From NCBI RefSeq assembly GCF_041435055.1, contig NZ_CP108002.1, positions 1,240,001-1,304,000 on the forward strand: 64,000 nt of DNA. The letters are read 5' to 3'. The position numbers and the translations under genes are program-made. Numbering within the stretch: the first letter of the stretch is position 1; each line of letters starts with the position of its first letter. Shown piece after piece: positions 50,987 through 60,764 of the stretch. The notes under the pieces are model-generated. The model was not told the origin of the DNA. It did not search any database and was given only the letters and a program-made list of their open reading frames with translations. Source of the DNA: Streptomyces sp. NBC_00341 (lineage in GTDB: Bacteria; Actinomycetota; Actinomycetes; Streptomycetales; Streptomycetaceae).

Positions 50987-52090
50987 ATGTCCGCTTCCCC
51001 CCGCCCGTCCACCCAGGCTTCCGCCCGCCCGTCCACCCAGGCTTCCCCCCGCCCGTCCACCCCCGCTCTGGATCTGCTCGCCCGGGGTGCGGCGATACCC
51101 GCCCATCCGCTGGCGCTGCACGCGGACGGCACGTTCGACGAGCGCCGCCAGCGCGCGCTGACCCGCTACTACCTGGCGTCCGGGGCGGGCGGCGCCGCCG
51201 TCGCCGTACACACCACGCAGTTCGAGATCCGCGAGCCCGGCGTCGGTCTCTTCCGGCCCGTCCTGGAACTCGCGGCCGAGACGATCGACGCCGAGGCCGG
51301 CCGCCCGTTCGTCAAGGTCGCCGGCGCCTGCGGCTACACCGCGCAGGCCGTCTCCGAGGCCACCACCGCCGCCGAGCTGGGCTACGACGCGGTACTGCTC
51401 TCCCCGGCCGTGCCCGGCGCCGACGAGAAGGGGCTGCTGGAGCGGGCGCGGGCGGTCGGCGAGGTACTGCCGGTGATCGGGTTCTACCTCCAGGAGGCGG
51501 TCGGCGGACGGTACTTGTCGCCCGGCTTCTGGTCCGCGTTCACCGACCTGCCGAACACCGCCGCCGTCAAGATCGCCCCCTTCGACCGCTACCGCACCGC
51601 CGATGTAGTACGGGCGGTGTCCGCCGCCGACCGGGCCGGCGAGGTGGCCCTGTACACCGGCAACGACGACGACATCATCGGTGACCTGCTCACCCCGTAC
51701 GGCGCGGCGGACGGGCCCCGGCGCTGGTTCGCGGGCGGGCTGCTCGGCCAGTGGGCGGTGTGGACGAGCTCCGCGGTCACCCTCCTCGACGACGTCCGGC
51801 TGGCCCGCGCCGGGGACCACGACGCGATGGTCCGCTGCCTGGCCCGCCGCACCGAGCTGACCGACGCCAACAGCGCGGTCTTCGACGTACGCAACGCGTT
51901 CCGCGGCTGCATCGCCGGAGTGCACGAAGTGCTGCGCCGCCAGGGCCTGTTGGCGAACATCCGCTGCCTGGACCCGACCGAGACGCTCTCCCCCGGACAG
52001 GCCGAGGAGATCACCCGGGTGGCCTCGGCCTACCCTTGGCTGACCGATGACGCCTTCGTTGCGGAGCACCTCGATGCCTGGCTCTCCTGA
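50987..52090 (+). CDS. Dihydrodipicolinate synthase/aldolase family protein
   Basis: A 367-aa class I aldolase-fold protein of the DapA superfamily. The first ~27 residues are three 8-residue repeats (RPSTQASA, RPSTQASP, RPST) encoded by 24-bp tandem DNA repeats, probably not structured. The barrel reads ALTRYYLASGAGGAAVAVHT, VAGACGYTAQAVSEATTAAE, YDAVLLSPAVPGADEKGLLE, and the Schiff-base Lys is likely in TAAVKIAPFDRYRT. It may cleave a 2-keto-3-deoxy sugar acid. The stop overlaps the next gene (17 bases). Confidence 0.8.
   Translation: MSASPRPSTQASARPSTQASPRPSTPALDLLARGAAIPAHPLALHADGTFDERRQRALTRYYLASGAGGAAVAVHTTQFEIREPGVGLFRPVLELAAETIDAEAGRPFVKVAGACGYTAQAVSEATTAAELGYDAVLLSPAVPGADEKGLLERARAVGEVLPVIGFYLQEAVGGRYLSPGFWSAFTDLPNTAAVKIAPFDRYRTADVVRAVSAADRAGEVALYTGNDDDIIGDLLTPYGAADGPRRWFAGGLLGQWAVWTSSAVTLLDDVRLARAGDHDAMVRCLARRTELTDANSAVFDVRNAFRGCIAGVHEVLRRQGLLANIRCLDPTETLSPGQAEEITRVASAYPWLTDDAFVAEHLDAWLS
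51003..51065 (+). repeat. 24-bp tandem repeats in the aldolase 5' end
   Basis: About 2.6 copies with exact 24-bp spacing (GTCCA at 51007, 51031 and 51055). In frame they add eight residues each and may vary in copy number between strains. Confidence 0.8.
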
Positions 52091-53099
52091 AACCGCCGAC
52101 CGCTCCTCCCGGGTGGTCGTCGCCGTACCCCCGCACCTGCGCGACCAGTTCTTCACCGCGGAGGTGTGGCAGGAGCTGGAGCGGGCCGCCGCACTGACCG
52201 TCCTGGACGACCACAGCGACCGGGAAGCGCTCAAGGCGGCGCTGCCCGGCGCCCGCGCGCTGATCCTGTCCTGGCGGGCGCCCAAGGTGGACGCCGGACT
52301 CCTCGCCCACGCGGACCGGCTGGAGCTGGTGGCGCACACCGGCTCAGCGGTCGCGCCCTATGTCACCGAGGACGTGTTCCGGCGGGGCATCCTGGTCACC
52401 CAGGCCGGCGACGAGATGGCCCGCCCGGTCGCCGAGGTGGCCCTCGCCTTCACCCTCTCGCTGCTCCACCGCATCCAGCGCTTCGACCACGCCCTGCGCG
52501 GCGGGCAGGACTGGGCGGCGGCGAGCACGGCACCGCCGCGCCACGAGATCCACGGCAGCGACATCGGGGTGATCGGCGCCTCCCGCACCGGACGGGCCTA
52601 CATCCGGATGGTGCGGGCGATGGGCGCACGGGTCAGCGTCACGGACCCGTTCCTCTCCGAGGCCGACGCGGAGGCGCTCGGCGTGCGGTCCGTACCGCTG
52701 GAGACGCTGCTCTCCGGCAGCCGGATCGTGGCCGTGCACGCACCGGTCACCGAGGAGACCCACCGGATGATCGGCGCCGAACAGCTGGCGCTAATGCCGG
52801 ACGGGGCGGGCCTGGTGAACACCGCCCGCTCGTGGCTGGTCGACGAGGACGCGCTGCTGGCCGAGCTGACCACCGGCCGCCTCGACGCGGCGATCGACGT
52901 CTACGACGCCGAGCCGCTGCCCGTCGGCCACCCCTTCCGCGCCCTGCCGAACGTGCTGCTCACCCCGCACCAGGCGGCCGGCAGCGTCGAGTGCCGGCAG
53001 CGGCTGGGCACCAGCGCCGTCAACGAGGTGCTGCGCCTGCTCGCCGGGCGCCCGCCGGTGCACGCCGTCACCGCCGAGGCGCTCGCCCGGCTGCGCTGA
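52074..53099 (+). CDS. D-isomer-specific 2-hydroxyacid dehydrogenase
   Basis: A 341-aa NAD-dependent dehydrogenase. The Rossmann core is SDIGVIGASRTGRAYIRMVR. Catalytic Arg sits in LVNTARSWLVDEDAL, Glu in AAIDVYDAEPLP and His in LLTPHQAAGSVECR, all intact. AGDEMARPVAEVALAFTLSL is the hinge helix. It probably interconverts a 2-keto acid and a 2-hydroxy acid of the pathway. ATG 52074 lies within the previous gene (17-base overlap). ATG 52047 further in is an alternative but would overlap more. Confidence 0.87.
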   Translation: MPGSPETADRSSRVVVAVPPHLRDQFFTAEVWQELERAAALTVLDDHSDREALKAALPGARALILSWRAPKVDAGLLAHADRLELVAHTGSAVAPYVTEDVFRRGILVTQAGDEMARPVAEVALAFTLSLLHRIQRFDHALRGGQDWAAASTAPPRHEIHGSDIGVIGASRTGRAYIRMVRAMGARVSVTDPFLSEADAEALGVRSVPLETLLSGSRIVAVHAPVTEETHRMIGAEQLALMPDGAGLVNTARSWLVDEDALLAELTTGRLDAAIDVYDAEPLPVGHPFRALPNVLLTPHQAAGSVECRQRLGTSAVNEVLRLLAGRPPVHAVTAEALARLR

Positions 53100-53157
53100 C
53101 CACCACCCGTACCGAAACCCGTACCCGTCCCCGTACCTGTCAGGAGATCCACCCGTC

Positions 53158-54006
53158 ATGCGACTGATGCGCATAGGCGAGCCGGGCCACGAGCGCCCGG
53201 TCGTCGTCTGCCCCGAGGGCCGCCACTACGACCTGTCGGGCATCACCGACGACATCGACGGCGCGTTCCTCGCCGCGCTGGCCGACAACCCGCACCTGAT
53301 CCCCGCCGAACCGAAGCTCCCGGAGACCGACATCACCGGGCAGCGGGTCGGCGCCCCGGTGGCCCGGCCCTCCGCGCTCCTGTGCATCGGGCAGAACTAC
53401 GCGGCCCACGCGGCGGAGTCCGGCGCCGAGCCGCCCGAGCAGCCGATCCTGTTCTACAAGTCCCCGAACACCGTCGTCGGCCCGTACGACGACGTGCTCA
53501 TCCCGCGCGGCTCGAAGAAGACCGACTGGGAGGTGGAGCTGGCCGTCGTCATCGGCCGCCGCGCCTCCTACCTGGACTCCCCCGCCGACGCGGCCGCGCA
53601 CATCGCGGGCTACGCCGTCAGCAACGACGTCTCGGAGCGCGCCTTCCAGCTGGAGGAGTCGGGCGGCCAGTGGTCCAAGGGCAAGAGCTGCGCCACGTTC
53701 AACCCGCTGGGCCCGGTGCTGGTGACGGCCGACGAGGTCGGTGACCCGCAGCGGCTCCGGCTGACCAGCCACGTCAACGGGGAGCCCCGGCAGGACTCCT
53801 CCACCGCGGACATGATCTTCAGCGTGGCGCATCTGGTGCACCACCTGTCGCAGTACCTGGTGCTGGAGCCCGGAGACATCATCAACACGGGTACGCCGCA
53901 GGGCGTGGCGCTGTCCGGCCGCTTCCCCTACCTGGGCCCGGACGATGTGATGGAGGTCGAGATCTCCGGCCTGGGCCGCCAGCGCAGCGTCTGCCGGCCC
54001 GCGTAA
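53158..54006 (+). CDS. Fumarylacetoacetate hydrolase (FAH) family protein
   Basis: A 282-aa FAH-fold enzyme. Seen: LLCIGQNYAAHAAESG (catalytic loop), ILFYKSPNTVVGPYDDVLIP, the metal-binding DWEVELAVVIGR (Glu/Asp triad), SNDVSERAFQLEE and INTGTPQGVALSG. In sugar-acid routes, FAH members hydrolyse 2,4-diketo-3-deoxy-acids (fuconate/rhamnonate pathways) to pyruvate and a hydroxy acid; this fits the SDR and dehydratase of the divergent operon. It is the last gene of the plus operon, convergent with the monooxygenase gene (6-base gap). Confidence 0.9.
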   Translation: MRLMRIGEPGHERPVVVCPEGRHYDLSGITDDIDGAFLAALADNPHLIPAEPKLPETDITGQRVGAPVARPSALLCIGQNYAAHAAESGAEPPEQPILFYKSPNTVVGPYDDVLIPRGSKKTDWEVELAVVIGRRASYLDSPADAAAHIAGYAVSNDVSERAFQLEESGGQWSKGKSCATFNPLGPVLVTADEVGDPQRLRLTSHVNGEPRQDSSTADMIFSVAHLVHHLSQYLVLEPGDIINTGTPQGVALSGRFPYLGPDDVMEVEISGLGRQRSVCRPA

Positions 54007-54012
54007 CCGGCC

Positions 54013-55713
54013 TCAGTCCTCCGGGAGTTCGACCGGGGCGAGCTCGTCGAACAGGTCGCCGGGGCCGGGGTTGGCCGCGTCGGTCGCGCCGCCGAACTGG
54101 GTCATCACGCCCCAGACGGCGTTCAGCGCGGTCTGCACGGCCCCCTCGGCCCAGCCGGCCGTCCAGGAGATGTCGTCGCCCGCCAGGAACACCCCCCGCT
54201 TGTCGGCGGGCAGCCGGTCCTGCATGAAGTGGGTGAACAGCCGCCGCTGGTAGCGGTAGTGGCCGGGCAGGTTGGCCTTGAACGCGCCCATGAAGTACGG
54301 CTCGTTCTCCCAGGACACCGTCACCGGGTTACCGGTGATGTGCTTCCTGATGTCGACGCCCGGGTAGATCTCGCCGAGCGACTTCAGCATGACGTCCATG
54401 CGCTCGGTCGCGGAGAGCGGCAGCCACTTCAGGCTGTCGTCGCACCAGGTGTACGAGAGGCAGATGCTGGCGGGCCTGTCCGGGCCGTCGTCGAGCAGGT
54501 ACGTGCCGCGCGTCATCCGGTCGGTCAGCGTCATCGACATGGTGTCGCGACCGGTGGTCTCGTCCTTGTCCAGCCAGAACGGCCGGTCGACGGGGACGAA
54601 CAGCTTGGACGACTCCATGTAGTGGGTGCGCTCCATCGCCGTCCAGTGGTCGATCGGGAAGAGCGCGTCGTCGCAGGCGATCTTGGAGAGCAGCAGCCAG
54701 GACTGCCCGGTGAAGACGGCCGCCCGGAAGGTGCGGATGTCGCCGGAGGCGTCGGTGACGGTGATCCGGTTCCCCGCGGTGCGGTTCAGCCGGGTCACCG
54801 CGGGGCGCGGCTCGCCGTCGTGCAGCGAGGCCAGCGAGGTGCCGAGCGGCCAGTGGATGATCTTCTGCGGTTCGCGTTCCCACAGGCGCAGCGGAAGCTG
54901 CTGGCTGCCGCCCACGATGGAGCGGTGGTGGTCGTCCGCCTCGGTGTAGACGACGCGCAGGATCTCCAGGATGGAGTTGGGGAAGTCGGTGTCCCAGCCG
55001 CCGGTGCCGAAGCCGACCTGGCCGAAGATCTCGCGGTGCCGGAAGGACTTGAAGGCCTCGGAGTCGCAGAGGAAGCCGTAGAAGGTCTGGTTGTCGAGCT
55101 TCTCGACGAGCCGGGCCCAGATCTCCCGGATCCTCGGCACGTCGCGCTCGCGCATCGCCCGGTTCATGTCGGAGAAGTCGGCGCCCTCCTCCAGGCAGCT
55201 GTTCCAGGCGTCCATCACGTCCCGGTAGATCTGCGGGAGGTCGTCGATCGTACGGGCGTAGTGCGATTCGCCCTTCAGGTCGACGACGGTCGAGGGGGTG
55301 ACCGGGGAGAGCGGGTTGGGGAACGGCTTGGTCTCCAGGTCGACCAGGTCGATGTAGTGCTGGAGCGCGGTCGAGGACGGCGGGAAGCGCATGGCGCCCA
55401 TCTCGGCGGTGAGCGGCTCCCCGTCCACCGTGCAGCCGTCGAACTCGACCGTGCGCAGCCGGCCGCCGATCCGGTCGGCCTCGTACAGGACGGGCCGCAG
55501 CCCCATCTTCATCAGCTCGTAGGCGGTGATGATCCCGGAGAGCCCGCCGCCGATGACGGCCACCTCAGCGCCGTGCTCGGTCGCCGGTATCTGGCCGAGC
55601 CCGGCGGGGTGTGCGAGGAAGTCGTCGTACGCGTACGGGAAGTCCGGCCCGAACATGGTGATCGGCGGGGCTGCCTCGGTGTGCGGGACGGCGGTGGGCA
55701 CCGTGGACGTCAT
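54013..55713 (-). CDS. davB: Flavin amino-acid 2-monooxygenase, DavB-like
   Basis: A 566-aa flavin amine oxidase that resembles the L-lysine 2-monooxygenase DavB of Pseudomonas over its full length: PITMFGPDFPYAYDDFLAHP, AEVAVIGGGLSGIITAYELM (FAD loop), GAMRFPPSSTALQHYIDLV, FGQVGFGTGGWDTDFPNSIL, GAFKANLPGHYRYQRRLFTH and SWTAGWAEGAVQTALNAVWG. The reaction is oxidative decarboxylation of the amino acid to an amide with one carbon less. The substrate could be Lys or an aromatic amino acid (Trp and Phe enzymes are in the family). The partner amidase lies 50 bases upstream on the same strand. Confidence 0.82.
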   Translation of the reverse strand: MTSTVPTAVPHTEAAPPITMFGPDFPYAYDDFLAHPAGLGQIPATEHGAEVAVIGGGLSGIITAYELMKMGLRPVLYEADRIGGRLRTVEFDGCTVDGEPLTAEMGAMRFPPSSTALQHYIDLVDLETKPFPNPLSPVTPSTVVDLKGESHYARTIDDLPQIYRDVMDAWNSCLEEGADFSDMNRAMRERDVPRIREIWARLVEKLDNQTFYGFLCDSEAFKSFRHREIFGQVGFGTGGWDTDFPNSILEILRVVYTEADDHHRSIVGGSQQLPLRLWEREPQKIIHWPLGTSLASLHDGEPRPAVTRLNRTAGNRITVTDASGDIRTFRAAVFTGQSWLLLSKIACDDALFPIDHWTAMERTHYMESSKLFVPVDRPFWLDKDETTGRDTMSMTLTDRMTRGTYLLDDGPDRPASICLSYTWCDDSLKWLPLSATERMDVMLKSLGEIYPGVDIRKHITGNPVTVSWENEPYFMGAFKANLPGHYRYQRRLFTHFMQDRLPADKRGVFLAGDDISWTAGWAEGAVQTALNAVWGVMTQFGGATDAANPGPGDLFDELAPVELPED

Positions 55714-55763
55714 GGGGTACGGACTCCTTGCGGGAAAAGGTGTGGGTGAGCGGAGCGGCGGGC

Positions 55764-56561
55764 TCAGACGAGGGAGCCGTACAGGCCGGGGCGGCGGTCG
55801 GCCAGATACGGGTTGGCGGCCCTGGACGCGGTCAGCAGGGCCGGGTCCACGTCCGCGAGTACGAGCTCCTCGCCGCGTCCGGCCCGGGTGCGGACCGTGC
55901 CGTCGGGACCGGCGAGGCAGCTCAGCCCGACGAACTCGAACTCGCCTTCCGGGCCGGTCCGGTTGACGTAGGCGATGTACAGCTGGTTCTCGAAGGCACG
56001 GACGGGGACGAGGGACTCCGCGACGAACTGGAAGGGGTGCATCTGGGCGGTCGGCACCAGCAGCAGATCGGTGCCGGCCAGCGCGTGCGCCCGGACGTTC
56101 TCCGGGAACTCGACGTCGTAGCAGATCATGAGCCCGAGGCGGACGCCGTCCAGCTCCGCCTGGACGACCGGCTGCTCACCGGGGGTGAACCAGCGCTGCT
56201 CGAAGCCGCCGAAGAGGTGGGTCTTGCGGTAGTTCGCGAGCGGGGTGCCGTCCGGGCCGATGAGCTGGGCGGCGTTGTACAGGGTGTCGCCGTCCCGCTC
56301 CGGGTAGCCGTAGTGGACGGCGATCCGGTGCCGTGCGGCGATCCGGGCGACGGCCTGCGCGGCGGGCCCGTCGGCGGCCTCGGCCAGCCGGGGCACGTCG
56401 TCCCCGATCGCGTACCCGGTCAGGAACATCTCGGGGCAGACGAGCAGCCGTGCCCCGTCTGCGGCGGCGCGCCGTGCGGCGTCGTCGAGCGCCTCGGTGT
56501 TCCGGGCCACCGAGCCCGGAGTTCCGGAGCTCTGGAGCAGGGCGGTGCGCAACGGCGGCAT
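55764..56561 (-). CDS. davA: Carbon-nitrogen hydrolase, DavA-like amidase
   Basis: A 265-aa nitrilase-superfamily amidase with the catalytic triad Glu in LLVCPEMFLTGYAI, Lys in YRKTHLFGGFEQ and Cys in LMICYDVEFPENVR. A second Glu helper (VAESLVPVRAFENQ) is present. Length and position next to a DavB-like enzyme match the 5-aminovaleramidase DavA, which turns the amide into an acid. If the upstream enzyme acts on Trp or Phe, the product would be indole- or phenylacetate instead. ATG 56561 is preceded by a weak site. It probably forms an operon with the monooxygenase. Confidence 0.82.
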   Translation of the reverse strand: MPPLRTALLQSSGTPGSVARNTEALDDAARRAAADGARLLVCPEMFLTGYAIGDDVPRLAEAADGPAAQAVARIAARHRIAVHYGYPERDGDTLYNAAQLIGPDGTPLANYRKTHLFGGFEQRWFTPGEQPVVQAELDGVRLGLMICYDVEFPENVRAHALAGTDLLLVPTAQMHPFQFVAESLVPVRAFENQLYIAYVNRTGPEGEFEFVGLSCLAGPDGTVRTRAGRGEELVLADVDPALLTASRAANPYLADRRPGLYGSLV

Positions 56562-56769
56562 GGCTGACCTCGGGCGGTGCGGGCGGGGCGGGGACGTATT
56601 GACGGTACGGTCCGCGCTTACTCCCGGACAAGGCGCGACCGTTGCGCATGGACCATTGATCCATTGCGTCTGTCCACCCCGGTGCGGCGATTCGTTGCGC
56701 CTGAGGTCTCCGGCCGGCCGGATCCGGCCCGTCCGGCGTTCGAGGACAACGCCGTCGGCGGAGGACCGG

Positions 56770-57273
56770 CTACCCCGGCGCCCCCGACGAGTACCGCCGC
56801 ACCAGCGGTGAGAGCACCAGTACGGACTTCGTCCGCTCCACGTAGGGCTCGCCCGCGATCCGCTCCAGCACCTGCTCGAAGTGGCGCATATCGGCCGCGA
56901 ACACCTGGACGATCGCGTCGGCGTCCCCGGTCACCGTGGACGCCGACGCGACCTCCGGATACCGGGCGAGGCCGTCCTTGATCGACTCCGGCGAGGTGTT
57001 GCGGCTGCAGTAGATCTCGATGAACCCCTCGGTCTCCCAGCCGAGCGCCGCCGGGTCCACCCGCACGGTGAACCCCGTGATCGCGCCCTCGGCGCGCAGC
57101 CGGTCCACCCGGCGCTTCACGGCGGGCGCGGACAGTCCGATGATGGAGCCGATGTCGGCGTAGGAACGGCGGGCGTCTTCGGCGAGGGCGTGGACGATGC
57201 GTTCGTCGAGGTCGTTCAGTCGCACGTCGTACGGGTCACTTCTCTGCGAGGGCGATGGCCGGGTGACGGCCAT
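56770..57273 (-). CDS. Lrp/AsnC family regulator
   Basis: A 167-aa regulator. The helix-turn-helix reads LNDLDERIVHALAEDARRSY, IGSIIGLSAPAVKRRVDRLR. The RAM domain has ALGWETEGFIEIYCSRNTSP, SASTVTGDADAIVQVFAADM and VERTKSVLVLSPLVRRY. The frame is open to 57321; ATG 57273 and GTG 57225 are both possible and none has a good ribosome site. It lies between the davBA-like pair and the aldehyde dehydrogenase on the same strand and probably regulates both in response to an amino acid. An intergenic-repeat end (56727-56747) lies between it and davA. Confidence 0.87.
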   Translation of the reverse strand: MAVTRPSPSQRSDPYDVRLNDLDERIVHALAEDARRSYADIGSIIGLSAPAVKRRVDRLRAEGAITGFTVRVDPAALGWETEGFIEIYCSRNTSPESIKDGLARYPEVASASTVTGDADAIVQVFAADMRHFEQVLERIAGEPYVERTKSVLVLSPLVRRYSSGAPG

Positions 57274-57363
57274 GGCGACGGCCGGTTCGGGGGCGGCGGT
57301 GCCGCCCCCGAAGTAGACCATGGGCCCGCCCGGCAGGGCGCGCTCACCGCAGGTGGAGCGGGG

Positions 57364-58821
57364 TCAGAACGGGAACTGGGAGCGTCCGTGCTGCACGGAG
57401 ATCCACTTCAGGGTGGTGAAGGCGTCGAGCATCGAGTCGCCGTTCAGCCGCCCGAGTCCGGAGCTCTTCTCGCCGCCGAAGGGGACGATCGGCTCGTCGT
57501 GGACGGTGCCGTCGTTGATGTGGATCATGCCGGTGCGGATCCGCTGCCCGACCCGGACACCGCGCTCGATGTTGCCGGTGTGCACCGCGCCGCTCAGCCC
57601 GTACGGGGAGTCGTTGGCGATCCGGACGGCCTCGTCCTCACCGTCGAAGGGCACGAGGAGCGCGACCGGGCCGAAGATCTCCTGCGAGAGCACCGGGGAG
57701 TCGGCGGCCAGGCCGGTCAGCACGGAGGGGCTGACGAGGTTGCCGACGGCCTGCCCGTGCAGCAGCGCGGTCGCACCGGCCGCCACGGTCTGGTCGACGA
57801 GGGCGGTGATCGCCTCGGCCTGGGTGGAGTTGATCAGCGGGCCGATCTGGGTCGCCGGGTCGGCCGGGTCACCGACGCGCAGCGAGGCGACCTTGGCGAC
57901 GAACTTCTCGGTGAACTCCCGCTCCACCGAGCGGTCGACGAGAATCCGGTTGGCGGCCATGCAGACCTGGCCCTGGTGCACGTAGCGGCTGAACACCGCC
58001 GCGTCGACCGCGTAGTCCACATCGGCGTCGTCGAGCACGATGAGCGCGCTGTTGCCGCCGAGTTCGAGCACGGAACGCTTCAGGTTGGCGGCGCACACGG
58101 TCGCGACGTGCCGCCCGACCTTGTCGGAGCCGGTGAAGGAGATGACCTGCGGTACGGGGTGCTCCAGCAGCGCGTCCCCGATCTCCGCGATGTCGGTGAC
58201 CACCACGTTGAGGAGTCCGGCGGGCAGCCCGGCGTCCTCGAACACCTTGGCCACCAGGGTGCCGCCGCAGATCGGCGTGTTCTGGTGCGGCTTGAGGACC
58301 ACGGCGTTGCCGAGCGCCAGGGCGGGGGCGACCGACTTCAGCGACAGCAGGAAGGGGAAGTTGAACGGGCTGATGACACCGACGACTCCGGCGGGCACGC
58401 GGTAGACCCGGTTCTCCTTGCCCTCGGTCGGTGAGGGCAGTATCTGTCCGGTGGACCGCAGCGCGAGCTGGATCGACTCGCGCAGGAACTCCTTGGCCAG
58501 GTGCAGCTCGAATGCGGCCTTGAGGCGGGTGCCGCCCAGCTCCGCGACGATCGCGTCACCGATCTCGGCCTCGCGGTCCTCGACGATCCGCAGCGCCTTC
58601 TCCAGTACGGCCCGCCGGGCGTAGGCGTTGGTGTCGGCCCACGCCTGCTGAGCCGTCTCGGCCGCCCGGTAGGCCTGGTCCACCTCGTCGGCCGTGGCGA
58701 CCGTGATCGAGGCGAGCTTCTCCCCGTCGAAGGGGTTGAAGTCGATGATGTCCCACGAGCCCTTGCCCGGCCTCCACTCGCCGTCGATGTACTGATGGGC
58801 CAGGTCAGTGAAGAAGGACAT
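57364..58821 (-). CDS. Aldehyde dehydrogenase (vanillin/benzaldehyde-type)
   Basis: A 485-aa NAD(P)-dependent aldehyde dehydrogenase. Seen: QYIDGEWRPGKGSWDIIDFN, ISPFNFPFLLSLKSVAPALA, the Glu motif LELGGNSALIVL (general base), and HQGQVCMAANRILVD with the nucleophile Cys. GPVALLVPFDGEDEAVRIAN and HVHD-less VHDEPIVPFGGEKSSGLGRL follow. The overall pattern is nearest vanillin or benzaldehyde dehydrogenases (YfmT type). Start ATG 58821 has a weak GGGATCTC site. Linkage to a DavBA-like pair and Lrp suggests oxidation of an amino-acid-derived aldehyde. Confidence 0.9.
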   Translation of the reverse strand: MSFFTDLAHQYIDGEWRPGKGSWDIIDFNPFDGEKLASITVATADEVDQAYRAAETAQQAWADTNAYARRAVLEKALRIVEDREAEIGDAIVAELGGTRLKAAFELHLAKEFLRESIQLALRSTGQILPSPTEGKENRVYRVPAGVVGVISPFNFPFLLSLKSVAPALALGNAVVLKPHQNTPICGGTLVAKVFEDAGLPAGLLNVVVTDIAEIGDALLEHPVPQVISFTGSDKVGRHVATVCAANLKRSVLELGGNSALIVLDDADVDYAVDAAVFSRYVHQGQVCMAANRILVDRSVEREFTEKFVAKVASLRVGDPADPATQIGPLINSTQAEAITALVDQTVAAGATALLHGQAVGNLVSPSVLTGLAADSPVLSQEIFGPVALLVPFDGEDEAVRIANDSPYGLSGAVHTGNIERGVRVGQRIRTGMIHINDGTVHDEPIVPFGGEKSSGLGRLNGDSMLDAFTTLKWISVQHGRSQFPF

Positions 58822-58878
58822 GAGATCCCTTACCGCAGAGAGGCGGGCAGCTGATTGGGGTTCATGTTACTTAATTTT

Positions 58879-58889
58879 CAACTGAGTTG
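58879..58889. promoter_or_regulatory. AT-rich inverted repeat upstream of the aldehyde dehydrogenase
   Basis: CAACTGAGTTG (5-bp arms, 1-base spacer) lies in a rare AT-rich stretch (58864-58892), 58 bases before the aldehyde dehydrogenase start. It is a candidate operator or promoter element, perhaps for the adjacent Lrp protein. Confidence 0.4.
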
Positions 58890-59041
58890 GAAAGCGTGAA
58901 GGCCTTCGCAGGCACCGGGATCCGGACACCTGAACGACCCCCCACGAGCCCCCCGTGAACGCCCCTGAGCTCCCCGGAAACGCCGGGACCCCCTCCGGCG
59001 CGAACGGCCGGAAGGGGCACGGGTGGTGCGGTGGCCCGGGG

Positions 59042-60643
<1,602 letters not shown>

Positions 60644-60764
60644 CTACCCCCACCGCCTCCGGATCATTGGGGATCATCATCCCTGGACCTGGTGACAAGG
60701 GGTCAGGTAGCTTCAAATCCGCAGGTCCGACGGGTCAGCCAGACACCCCGGAGGAACAGGCGGA

